Of a DNA stretch of 64,000 nt, positions 43,898 to 54,280 are shown piece by piece. Location of the stretch: the NCBI GenBank assembly GCA_037042915.1, contig CM073197.1:2356001-2420000 (forward strand), given 5' to 3'. Numbering within the stretch: the first letter of the stretch is position 1; each line of letters starts with the position of its first letter. Made by a program: the position numbers and the translations under genes. The notes under the pieces were generated by a model. That model saw only the letters and a list, made by a program, of their open reading frames with translations. It was not told the origin of the DNA and made no database searches. This DNA is from Auricularia sp. M13 (taxonomy: Eukaryota; Basidiomycota; Agaricomycetes; Auriculariales; Auriculariaceae).

Positions 43898-46800
43898 CTA
43901 TGCCCGTTGCCGGTCGGAGCCCGCAAGCAGCGAGTCGAACAGGCCGGATGCGCTATTCTCGTTTCGCAGCTGGATCATGTAGACCGTCCCGGTGCGCTGG
44001 CCGTGATCGCTGAGCTCGATGGCAACGCCGGTCTTGCCGACCCGCTCCACGCCGTCAGTGAGCACGATGGTACTGATGATGATCTGTTTGTCCTTCGTGT
44101 CCGCCTCCACGACGAGCTGCTTCTGGTTGATGGGCATTTGCTGGTACAGCTTGAGCCGCGCGCTGCCGAGCGATTTCCACTGCGCATGTTGCTGCTGCAA
44201 GAACACCTTGCACTTCATCTGCGCAGAGAGCGTCGACGTAACAGGCTGTGTTGGACGCCCGATTTCTGGGGACAGCGGCGGGCTGACATCGTGGTACGAC
44301 GACGGATGCGCATTACCGCCTGTCAAGGATCGCTGTCGCGGCGGTGGTTGCCAGCCGCCAGGCGGTCCCCCACGACCAATGGGTGGGAACCCGTTCGGAG
44401 GTCCCTGCGGTGGATACCCATATTGCGGCGGGACAGGCGGCGGCGGAGGGTAATTGCCATAACCCTGCGGTGGCGGCATAGGCCGCCGGTCGTCTGGCGG
44501 GGGCTGCGAGACCGACCGCGAGGATGGCGATTTCTGTAGCCGCGAAGGATCTATAGGCGATGGGCCCGGTGAAGGACCATAAGGCGACAGTTGCGGCCCA
44601 CTGTTCGGCCCAAACGGCTGACCAGGTGCAAGATTGAGCGGTAACGGCCCTCCAAACCCAGGACCAGGCGGGCCCGGCGGGCCAGGCGGTGGTGGTCCAT
44701 TGCCCATGAAACCTCGACTAGCACCCCGCGGCGGGGGCACATAGCCTCCCGGTGCGCCATTTGGCGGCGGTGTACCGCGAAGTGGGCCTCCGAACTCGAA
44801 ACCGGGACCGGCTGTAACGTTGCAAAGTCAGCTTCATGCAGGACAAACGACAGCCGGAAATCGCACATACAGCTTCGTTGCGACGCGTCGCGTTCCAAAG
44901 CTCCCCCCATAAACGGTGGCTGCCCGGGCTGCCCGGGCGGGAAAGGACTCGGTCCTCTGGACCCAAATTCGCCTCCTCCAGGCGCCCAGGAGGCGTCTGA
45001 GGGAGGAATGCCTTAATCCTGTCAGCCACGCAGCATAAAACACGTCAAGCACGCGCATACCGTTTTGTTGTTGTGGCGGCTGTGGACCTGGCGGTTTTGC
45101 AGGCTGCACTGTTTGACAGGTTCAACCGGTGGTTAACAAGACTAAAGTCGAAACAACAAACCTGACGCGGCGAAGTCAATGCAGTCCAGGAAATGGGTCA
45201 TGAGCTGGTCGCGCGCAATTCTGTTCTCAGAGACGAGCGTAAGGGTCTCCTTCTTCATTACGACAACCTGGAACGCATTTTCTGCACCCAGATTAAAGAA
45301 GATCAGCGGGGGTTCTCGTATGTCACGAGGCTAGGTATTTTGGAACGCACCATCACCAGGCAGCTCGACGACCTTGAGGTGCTTCCCTGCCAGCGGCGGG
45401 TAACTAAGCCACATGTCGGGTCCATCTGCGCCGCCCGGTCGCTCATCCTGCGCAATGCGTTCGCACACCAGGAAGAGATCGGTCAGCACGAAAACGTGGC
45501 CGGCCGGCTGGACGACGTCTTGCCCCGTGCTCCGCGGCGTGAACACGATCTTGACGTCCGAGGCTGCGCGGAGCGTGCGTTGGAACGAGAGGCCTGGCGG
45601 GTTCATCTGCAGCCGCACCGCCTGTTGCACGAAAACGGCAGAAGGAGCAAATCAGGTCAGGAACCCGTCCATTAGTCAGCGCCACACTGCGCACCTTTGG
45701 CTGCATGGTAAATATATCGAGACAGCGGTCCGTCGAGAGCCGTTTCTCGAGGTCGGCCACGCCCGTCAGCGACGCGCTCGACGGGAAGTTGCCCACGCTG
45801 GTGCCGGCCGTGTCTCGCGAGAACCGATCGCTGGACAAGGAAAACGCAAGTCAATCAGACCGAAGGCTCCGCGAAGCACGCAAGCAAAAGAAACGCACCT
45901 TGTACTGGACGCCGTGCCCGCGCCCGAGCTCCGGACGCTCGACCGTGTGTGCTCCGAGTCGGGTCGGCTGTCGTTCCGCCCCGCGTCCTGTTCCTCGCGC
46001 GCGGGCGTGGGCGACGGCTGGGAGACTTCGCCGCTGGCCCGGGCCTTGCTCGCGCTGCGCTCTCCGCGCGCACGTTCGACCTCCTCGGACGTGACGTCCT
46101 CCGCACGCACCTCCGCGCGCTCCTCGACCCGCGCAATGAGCACGTCCAGCCGCTCGTTCGCGCGGGTGAGCAGCTTGTGGTCGCTGCGGCCGGGCGTGGT
46201 GCTCTTGAGCAGGCGGGCGTAGAGCTTCTTGTAGTAGCGCAGACGCGCGTGCGGCAGCTTGAAGAGCGCGTCGAGCGTCCATGTGGTCGGCGCGCTGTCG
46301 AAGTTGGTCGTGGTGCCGCCGGGGTCGGGCGACATCGGCGGCGGGATGCGCGGCGGGCTCGTCCGCGAGAGCTCCTCCAGCATGGCGGGCAGGCGGGAGT
46401 TGTTCGCGACATGGTCCCAGGTGTCGAACTGGGTGGCATAGGCGTTGCAGTAGCGCGCATACGGCGCGTCCAAGTCGTCAATCTTTCCATCGGGGCGTAT
46501 GAATGAGCGGTGCTAGCGCTGGGACAGAGATGAACGGCACACGCACCCAGCGCATGAGCAGGTCGCCCAGGGCCTTGGGCGACGTCGGGTTGGGTCCTAT
46601 GTCGTTCAGACGCTGCGCAGGGATGTGAGCGCAAACGCAGTGATGGCTGGGCGCTCCTACGCACGGCGAGCAGCTGGCGGTTGGCCTTGTAGACGGCCTC
46701 GATGGCCCTGAACATGGCATCGAGCGCTGGCGGCGGGAAGTTCTGGCGTGACCAGGCCGAGGCGACTTTCTGCAGGCAACGATTCGGATGAGCACAGGCG

Positions 46801-47030
46801 CCGGGCGGGCAGCGCGGACGGACCCGTATGATGCCCGTGAGCAGGTCGACGTAGTTCTTCTCAGTCTCGATGAGGTCCACCAGCGGGTTCGCCTTCTTGG
46901 GCTGCGTGATGATGGGCCGCGGCACCCCAGCAGCGCTCGACGTCGCAGGCGATCCCGGCGCGCTGCTCTCGCTCGGCCGCAAAGGCTTCGGCGACGGCGG
47001 CGAACTCGTGGACGCTCCAGCGTCGGCCAT
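43898..47030 (-). CDS. Rho guanine-nucleotide exchange factor (DH-PH), 863 aa
   Basis: Ten exons: 47030-46824, 46769-46665, 46612-46547, 46482-45899, 45830-45695, 45621-45351, 45281-45162, 45108-45061, 45011-44871 and 44811-43898. It catalyses GDP release from a Rho/Cdc42-type GTPase to control polarity or wall synthesis. The DH domain (~50-330) starts NPLVDLIETEKNYVDLLTGI and continues LDAMFRAIEAVYKANRQLL, LGDLLMRWVDDL-like, YCNAYATQFDTWDHV and FKLPHARLRYYKKLYARLL. A charged insert follows, then SLTGVADLEKRLSTDRCLDI and a PH domain: LRAASDVKIVFTPRS, GHVFVLTDLFLVCERI, LVVVE-like KHLKVVELPG, AFQVVVMKKETLTLVSENR. A long Pro/Gly/Gln linker ends in a second folded module, AQMKCKVFLQQQHAQWKSLG ... 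GTVYMIQLRNE. Confidence 0.87.
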
Positions 47031-47727
47031 CGTCGGCAGCGCTCACTGTCGGTGCGGTTCGGTAGCGTGAGCCCGCAGCGAGGCGGCTTAGGTCGCAAAG
47101 TAGTAGGTGTGCGTTCGGGTGCACTTGGCACACTCAAGTCCTGTTCCTCATTGGAACTCAGCCACTCAAATGACACAACAACGCTCGATCACTCAATATG
47201 CTGCTACAGTACACCGCGCGCCTCGCGCAAGCGTTTCTATTACACCGCGCACTCATCTCTGCAGTGGCACACATCTCGGACTACCGGAGCGAGGGGGGGA
47301 CTACTGGGAGGACAGGCATCGGAGGAGGGAGAGCATCGGGGTGGAGGCTGGGGATTTCGAGGGGACACCACTTAGGCAGGCAGACAGCAGGGGTCGGGCA
47401 CAAGAGGGAGGTGGGGGAGGGACGCCTCTGGTCGCAACCGAATGCGACAAAGGATATCAAGGGTCAGCGGCGGGTAAGCAGGGGTGAGAGAGAGGAGAGA
47501 ACAAGAGAAAACGGCTATCAAGATGGGTTGGAGTTGAGAGAGTTAGAATGGCGGACACCAGCTGGCGGCGAGCGCGACTTTGGACGGGGCACAGAGAGCA
47601 ACGAGAGGCCGGAGACGAAAACGGTAAGCAGATTTCAGAACACAACGGCGGCGGCGGCCGCGGGGCCGTGAGAGCCGCCGCTTAGTTTACGTGTGTGAGG
47701 AACAGCCTCGCAGCGCATTTTCAAGCT
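47031..47727. other. Intergenic region, purine-rich
   Basis: RhoGEF promoter and 3' flank of the KH gene. The plus strand is purine-rich at about 47290-47560. No gene seen. Confidence 0.5.
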
Positions 47728-48933
47728 TCACGCGGCGGCGGTCTGCTGCGCGGCGGCGGCCGCCTCCTGCTGCTGCTGCGCCTCGCGTCCGACGCGGCGC
47801 TCCTTCTCGCTCTCGAGCTGATTGTAGAGCAGGAACAGCGCCTTCTCGTTCGCCTCCGGCGTGCCCACAATGGTGAACATGCGCTCGCCTGTCTCGTCGT
47901 GCGGCGTCTTCGCAATGCTGATCTTGCTGCCGCTCAGACGACGAATTTCGGTGATCTTGGTCCCCTGGCGCCCGATGATGCACCCAACCATGTCGCTCGG
48001 GATGGAGATGTTTTGCGTGCGCAAGTTATTGGTCGACGCGCTATTGACCGACTGCGGGGACGACGGCACGGGCGACGAGCGGCCCATGCTCGCGCGCCCG
48101 GGGCTCGTGAACGTCGCGGTGATGTCGGACGCAGTGCGGCGGCTCGGAGAAGTCATAAACGTGCTCGGGCTCGTGAAGGTCGAAGCCGGGCTGCGGCGCG
48201 ACGGCGAGCGGCCATCGTCGATGCCATGGCCAGGGTGGAAGAGAACGGTACCCTGGCCGCGCTCCCAATCCTCGAGCAGGCATTTTCCAATTTCCTCGAT
48301 GGCGCGTCCGATGGCCTCTGCGGTGCCCTGAACCTCGACGATGCGCTCGGTGGACTGCGGGAGCATGTCCTTGGAGGCGACCATGCGCGCGCCAGAAGCG
48401 TCCTGGATAGCCTTGATCTTGAGTCCATTGCGACCGATGACCGAGCCCATGAGGTTGTGGGAGATCAGAAGACGGAGCGCGGTCTGGGTCGGCGGCGGCG
48501 AGGAGATGGTGGGCGAGGACGTGCTGGCGGAGAGGAGCTGGGTGATAATCAGAGTATAGGCCTATAAAATCGGTGAATATTCTGAAACGACGGGCGGAAG
48601 CAATCGCCGACCTTTGCAACGCCGTCGACGGAGCCGGTGATGGTGAGAACGCGCTCGTGGACGCCTGGGACGACCTTGGAGACGCCGGCCTTGACACCGG
48701 TATGGTCCCTAATGTCGGCGACGTTCTTGCCCGCCTTGCCGATGATGACGCCAGCATCCTTGGTCGTAACGAGAGCCCTCAGCGTAAGCGTGTCGTGCGC
48801 ATTGGACGCTGCGGGCGATGGCGAGCGCGGGGGCGTCGTGACTGAGGGGTTTGCTGTAAGTAAGTAAAGGAGTAAGTAAGTAAGTAAGTAACAAGCAAAG
48901 TAAGTACAGACCTTCCTCGGCAGACTGGGACAT
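47728..48933 (-). CDS. Triple-KH-domain RNA-binding protein (PCBP/Rnc1-like), 365 aa
   Basis: Exons 48933-48912, 48853-48612 and 48561-47728. A cytoplasmic/nuclear single-strand RNA-binding protein. Three KH domains have intact GxxG loops: residues ~30-95 (GVIIGKAGKNVADIRDHTG), ~115-180 (GSVIGRNGLKIKAIQDASG) and ~272-338 (GCIIGRQGTKITEIRRLSG). The spacing, two close KH domains and a distant third, is that of poly(C)-binding proteins and S. pombe Rnc1/budding yeast Pbp2. A Ser/Pro/Thr-rich linker (about SPSRRSPASTFTSP) separates KH2 and KH3, a likely phosphorylation region. The Gln/Ala-rich end is REAQQQQEAAAAAQQTAAA. The first exon codes only eight residues. The leader is unusually C-rich. 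Confidence 0.9.
48857..48907. repeat. (TAAG)n tetranucleotide repeat in the first KH-gene intron
   Basis: Imperfect TAAG units cover most of intron 1 (48854-48911) and lie between donor and acceptor. Confidence 0.75.
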
Positions 48934-49012
48934 TACAAGGGAAGAAAAAGGAAGTCGGGGCGGGGCGGGGGCGGGAGCGGGGGCGGGAGTGGGAGTGGGA
49001 GAGGTCGGCGGG
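48934..49012 (-). promoter_or_regulatory. C-rich leader tract upstream of the KH gene
   Basis: On the coding strand the bases before the ATG are repeated CUCCC/GCCCC blocks followed by a U-rich run. On the plus strand this is a G-run array (GGGGCGGGG, GGGGGCGGG) that could form a G-quadruplex. Poly(C) is the classical ligand of PCBP-type KH proteins. Confidence 0.4.
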
Positions 49013-50257
49013 GGAAGGGTGCGGGCGGGACGGAAGACTGGGTGGGTAGAGGGAAGAGAGGAGGCTTGCAGGAAATAGCCGTCGCCGCCAGTCCAAAATA
49101 CCCCCACGCGTGTCCGTCCAGCGCCTGTCACAGCCATACATCGCCTCCCATACTCTCATATGCCGCACACAGTTGTCATTCTCATAATCCAGGATTTAGC
49201 CCTATCTCGAGAATCGTCGCCCCTGCACGCTCCCTTGCACCTGCTCTCCGCCCGCACCGGTGCACGTTCAGATTGGCTCGCTCCCGCTCTCTAACACGCG
49301 CGGTTGCGGTTCCCCAGCTCTGCTTCAGAGAGTTTAGCACCTCGCACATAGCTTCCTCGCGCATCCTCCAGGCACAACTCGCTCTGGCAGCACTTGCGCG
49401 GACCGGCCTCCTCAGTGCGGATTTGTCAGCGGCCATGCTTCCTCTCCAACCAACCAACCGATCGCCACGCCTTTTTTGTCTCTACTGCACACTTGCCTCA
49501 ACTCACTCCTGTCTGTGGCGGTATCTCTATAGGCTGATTGGTCCTCCCGGCCTCGAAGCTTGCCTGCTCCTGCTCCGTGCAAATCCCTGGCCGATGACAC
49601 GGCCATGACCTGGTTCTACCCCCTGCCTGTTGTCCTGCGCACTCCAAGCAAACCTGCTTGCCAACAGTGCCCAAAAAGCTTCGAGTTGCTTGCTTTGGTC
49701 ACTGCGCAGATCACCCGATGGATAGCCAGTACATAACGAACAGTTTGGCAGTTGCGCTCCGGTGTCTCGCCCGAGGAATGTCAACTTCACCCAGCCAGAG
49801 TTGCAAGGACTATCTGTCACTGCGCATGCAGCCCTGGCGGTAGGCAATGCGGCGGCATTCCTGACGATCCTGTTCATGATGCTTGGTGCTTCAAGCGGTG
49901 TGGACTGCGCAACGACGCCGTTGTAGACCATATCCGTGCTGCCAGTGATTCTGTCGCTGCCGAGGACGGCCTGCTCTCCTGGAAGACGTTCTTGTCAACA
50001 TTGCTCTTGTTCTTGCCATAACCTCTGGGCAATCGTCTCCGCGGCATCATGCACTGATGATCACGCCCTCAGTCTTGCGCGCGGCTTCAGAGCATCAACA
50101 TGCAGACGCAGGTGTAAAATAGCGCACAGCGCATCGACGTTGGTGTCACCACAGTAAACCCTACGAAATGACCAGGTCACGACTACAAAGGACTTCGACA
50201 AACGGGTATGAGGGGTATGGAGTGCACAGACAGGACAGTGCGTTTGGCTGATTCCCA
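49013..50257. other. Intergenic region
   Basis: About 1.2 kb. A 188-codon plus-strand open frame (49042-49608) and a 134-codon minus-strand frame (49527-49931) lack motifs and are rejected. No supported gene. Confidence 0.5.
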
Positions 50258-51872
50258 TCAGACCTGGTTGTCAGGCCGGACCATGCGAGCATCGACAGAG
50301 ACGGGAGCGAACCACGGCGCATGGCTCGCGCTGCCATGGGTGCCATGGGTAGTGGTCCAGACGGGGACGACGTTATAGACCACCTGCCCCTTCTCCGCAT
50401 CGTAGGCCATCATAACGGCGGGCACGCCGTCGTCGTCATCACGTTCAACTTCCTCGCCGAGGGACATGTACCTGCTAGCGGCGCGGCGCTGGCGGAGGCG
50501 GTATCCGATGAAGCCCAACAGTGTGAGTATGAAGAGCGCGAACACCGCGAAGACGCAGTGCGGCACCCCCGCCAGGACAGGCGCGGCTGCCTCGACAACG
50601 GGAACGGGAACGGCGCGCGGGGCAAACTTGGCGCGGGAGGACGCGAGAACTGCGCGGAAATGTCAGCATTCAAGGTCGCGTGTCAGGATGGAAGGAAAAC
50701 GTACGTGTGCCCGCGGCGTTCTTGCCAGTCCTCCCGGCCGGAAGGCGAACCTTGGACAGACGTCCGCCAGCGACGGCCGCGCCAGCAGCAGCGCCAGTTC
50801 CAGCAGGGGCAGGGGCGGGCGCGGGAGCAGGGGCGGGAGCCGGAGCAGCACCCTCGTCGTCGCTGCTGACACCACCGTCGTCGGTGCTGTTCCCATCCGC
50901 GTCGCTGGCGCTGGCGACAGAGTTGGCGTCGTTGTCGCTGACGCCAGAGTCGGCGCTGTTGTCGTTGTCGCTGATGCCGGAATTCGCGCCGTCCGAGCCG
51001 CTGCTGACGCCGGACTGGCGCTTCCTGAACCGGCGGCGCGGCGGGGCGCGCGCCCTGCCAACGTCGCTGTCGCTGGCGCTATCGTTGGCGCTGGCAGCAG
51101 ACGCGGCGCTCTGGTCGTTGTCGCTGGCGCCAGAGTTCGACGCGCTGCTGATGCCTCCCCGGCCTCCCTGGCGCTTCCTGAAGCGGCGCGGGGCAGCGCG
51201 CACCCTGCCCGCATCGCTGTCGCTCGCACTGTCGTTGGCGCTGGCAGCGGATGCGGCGCTCTGGTCGTTGTCACTGGCGGCGCTGGCGGCAGACGCGGCG
51301 CTCTGGTCGTTGTCGCTGGCGCCAGAGTTCGACGCGCTGCTGATGCCTCCCTGGCCGGCCTGGCGCTTCCTGAAGCGGCGCGGGGCAGCGCGTACCCTGC
51401 CCACATCGCTGTCGCTGGCGCTGTCGTTGGCAGAGTCCGCGCTCAGGTCGTTGTCGCTGACTCCGCTGTTGGCGCTGCCGACCGACGCAGCGCTCTCGTC
51501 GCCGCTCGAGTTCGCGCCGGACTGCCTCTTGAGGCGCAGCGGGCCGCGACGCACGCCGCGGAGAAGAGGACGCGCAGTGAAGGGGCGGGCAGCGGCAGCC
51601 GGGAGCCTGGCCGCGGGCGCGGCGCGCTCGTCGCCGCTGCTGATGCCTCCATCGTTCGACTCGTTGCCGCTGTCGACACCGTCATCGTCACTCGCGCTGA
51701 ACTCGTCGTCCGTGGCGCCGTCGGACTCCGAGTCGCTGATGGCACCAGCCTGGCGGCGAGCATGGTAGCGGAAGCGCGGCGGCACGCTCCGCTCCGACGC
51801 CTGGGTCGTCTTCAAGACGGGGGTGAAAACTTGGGCGCGCCGGGCGCGGATGTACGAAGCGGGAAGAATCAT
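50258..51872 (-). CDS. Ser/Asp-rich repeat protein with dibasic KRQ sites and one transmembrane helix, 519 aa
   Basis: Exons 51872-50705 and 50649-50258, intron 55 bp. ATG at 51872; a TATA box lies 148 bp upstream. Residues ~95-340 are four repeats of about 50-65 residues. Each begins with a basic block ending KRQ (LRLKRQSG, RFRKRQAG, RFRKRQGG, RFRKRQSG) followed by a Ser/Asp/Ala-rich spacer (SNSGASDNDQSAAS, ANDSASDSD). An AP repeat (APAPAPAPAPAPAP) follows. After the intron comes a single hydrophobic helix (FAVFALFILTLLGFIGY), then RLRQRR and an acidic/Tyr tail. Dibasic KR sites at regular spacing are the hallmark of Kex2-processed repeat proteins. However, I see no N-terminal signal peptide (MILPASYIRARRAQ), so topology is unclear. 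No family recognised. Confidence 0.72.
51010..51470. repeat. Tandem coding repeats of the KRQ protein
   Basis: The block TGGCGCTTCCTGAA recurs at 51016, 51169 and 51361 (spacing 153 and 192 nt, that is 51 and 64 codons). The longer unit contains an extra internal 39-nt duplication (GCGCTCTGGTCGTTGTC). Confidence 0.8.
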
Positions 51873-52768
51873 GACGAGCTAGTAGTCGAGGTAGGGAGCG
51901 AGAGCAAACGTCGAGATGAAGGACGGGCAAGTGACGAATCGCGCCGGGCGAGTCGAGGTGAAAGAACGGTGAAGGTGAGGCGAAAGCGCTGGGGTGAGTT
52001 GCTGCTCACACGACCAGAATTTATAGTCAATTCCATGGAGATGCCAAGGCCTTCGCGCACCCGTCTTGGCAGTGCCTATGCCGGTAGTGAATCTGTAATG
52101 GGAATTTGGATTCCGCACCATTATGCTGGAGAACAAAGGTCCTTCACGGGTGATGTCCGTCTGTGGATGAATGAAAGGCCAAGCAAGTCTCAATGCACAA
52201 ACTATGATACCAGGGTAGAGGGACCCGCGTCTTTGGGTTCTGCGACCCAATCCAGCGGACGTATGTGCCTAGTTACCCGGAGACAGATGGCCTTTGGCCA
52301 TCAAGCCAGGGATTCGGCGTGCATTTGCAGGCTTCCATGCCGGAGTACGCACTTGGCACCACAGAAGCTTGGCAAGAGCACGATGCAATAGCGCCGCACT
52401 TGCATTGACGACGGGATGATACAGTAAGGAATCCTCCGTACATCTTGGTCGAATATCTGAACGAGTCAGAACGACCCACTGGACGCATGCGCAGGAGCTC
52501 GCGATCGTCTGTGGTGCTGTTCCATGGCAAGGTTCATCACTCGTATGTTGCTGGCGACGAACTGGCGACAGTACAGATGAGAGACCAGACGGGACAAGAA
52601 AAAATGATTGCAATTGGTGCATCACACGGCACCTGCGAGCAGACTCTCTGAGTAGGACAACTAATGACTGCAACTGTTGAAGACCGATAAAACACACAAG
52701 TCAGAGAATACAACAAGCACACCATAGATAGCCACAGGCTAACAGTATACACTCCGGGGACGAAGAAA
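51873..52768. other. Intergenic region
   Basis: Promoter of the KRQ-repeat gene and 3' flank of the But2-like gene. No gene seen. Confidence 0.5.
52020..52025 (-). promoter_or_regulatory. TATA box of the KRQ-repeat gene
   Basis: TATAAA on the minus strand, 148 bp upstream of the ATG at 51872. It supports that start. Confidence 0.45.
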
Positions 52769-53670
52769 TCAATGATGCATCTTGGGTGGATACTGGAACA
52801 CCATCCACGCTGGAAGACTGTCAGCAAAACGGGAACGCGTAACATGCGAAGAATGCGTACCAATCCTCGGCGACTCAGCGTCTTGCTTCCACTCCATGCC
52901 GCAGTCAGCGTCGGCGCATGCGATCTCGTACGTCTTCAGAGTGCCTGTAACGCATGTGAAGTGGGGGATATTGGCCGCTGCTCCAGCCTTGACGGCAAGC
53001 TTGGCCACGAGAGTCTTGCGGCTGGGCCGAGTGTTGTATGTAAGCTTGCTCAGCTTGATTTCGTCGTAGCGATGAGCGTCCAGCTCCCAAATCTCGACAT
53101 TTGCGACGTTGTTCTTCACAGAGTAGGTGCGGTTGGACTTGGCCTCCTCGAGCATCTTGGCTGGGGACAGCCAGGCGCCAAAGGTGCATTCGTTCAGGCC
53201 GTGGTCGTGGAAGCGGAACTGCGCAATCATCGAGACCTGCATGCCTGCTCAGCTTCGCACAGACACGTTCGTCAGACAATTCGCACCTCTGGCGACAGCT
53301 TGACATGCATGTTCTTTGCTACGGCGTCTGGATGGGCGCGGTCCACTTGCGCGAGCAGAGTCGGGTAGTTGGGCAGATACTTGGGCAGCGGCCATCTGTC
53401 GTCGTGGTCGATCTTGTCGAGGCCAAGATAGATGCTGGGGCGCTTCGTCGGTAGGGCGCCGAAGGCAAGTTTGCCGAAGAGCTGGCGGGTGGAAAGGAGC
53501 GTGAAGTTGGCGGCGGTGAGCGCGAGCGCGGCGACGCAGACCCAGACAAAGATGGTGATGGCGCGGGACGGGAGGCTGGCATGGACCTCCTTCGGCGGGC
53601 GCTGGCTGGACAGAAAGGCTTCCTGCTCCTCCTCGCTGGACGCAGGGGACCATTCCTTGCCGCGGGCCAT
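52769..53670 (-). CDS. But2-like C-terminal-domain membrane protein, 266 aa
   Basis: Exons 53670-53287, 53236-52861 and 52809-52769. Start is the ATG at 53670 (MARGKEWSPASSEEEQ); the frame upstream begins with GTG. Type II topology: a short acidic cytosolic end, one transmembrane helix (ITIFVWVCVAALALTAANFTLL), then a luminal or extracellular domain. Landmarks: KRPSIYLGLDKID, KLSPEVSMIAQFRFHDHGL, EC, VEIWELD, KLTYNTRPSRKTL and MEWKQDAESPRIAWMVFQYP. The W-x-Q-D/ESPRIAWMVFQ ending is typical of the agaricomycete family annotated as ubiquitin-3-binding But2 C-terminal domain. The function is unknown. Confidence 0.72.
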
Positions 53671-54280
53671 AGGGACTGCGATGGAAGCTACAGCGTCAAT
53701 GGGAAACGCTGGGGGCACAATCTACAGTCCGATCTGATGGGGACGTTGGCTGGGCCGTGGTCGCATATCGACGGCGATGAGCATCGAGATCCAAGTCTCA
53801 AGGGTTCTCACACGGTCCAGTATGAGCCAAAAGCTCTGCCCATAGCGTCGCTCATGCTAATGTGAACTAAAAGACGGCGAGACAGCTAAAGTCCGACGAT
53901 TGATCCTTGCTCTTGTTATTCCTCCTCGCGATGGTCACCATTCCCTGTGATCCCGAATGACTCGCAACGCATCTGTAATGGCCCTGCGCTCTTCAGGTTG
54001 ATATAACTCAAGCGAGGGACTCATGGTGCCTGTTTCTATTTGCTGCCTTTTCCTCTTCGTTCAAAACGATGTTAATGCAACAAGATTTGGAACCTGAAGT
54101 TATTAATGATGATTCCCAGCATAATGGAAGGACGAGACTCGAATTTATGGACTCCAGTAGGCCAGGAATCGTCTTGGCTTGATATGCTCGAACCTCGGAG
54201 CCGGACCGCCTGCCCGGACTCTGCGCGTCATCCACACACTCCCAGCTGGAATCGCTTCACTCATCTCTTAACCCGTCAAA
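53671..54280. other. Divergent intergenic region
   Basis: 610 bp between the But2-like gene and the YjbQ gene. No gene seen. Confidence 0.5.

Noticed and set aside
49042-49608. 188-codon plus-strand frame in the KH-gene upstream region
   Set aside because: Ser/Pro/His-rich, no homology, overlaps the C/G-rich leader and promoter.
49527-49931. 134-codon minus-strand frame
   Set aside because: Looked like a small gene, but no motif and no believable neighbouring exon.
50466-52391. 641-codon open frame on the plus strand antisense to the KRQ-repeat gene
   Set aside because: Its Val/Ala/Arg/Asp monotony mirrors the repeats of the minus-strand gene, which has a good splice, a transmembrane helix and a TATA box. 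The antisense frame is a by-product of GC-rich repeated codons.
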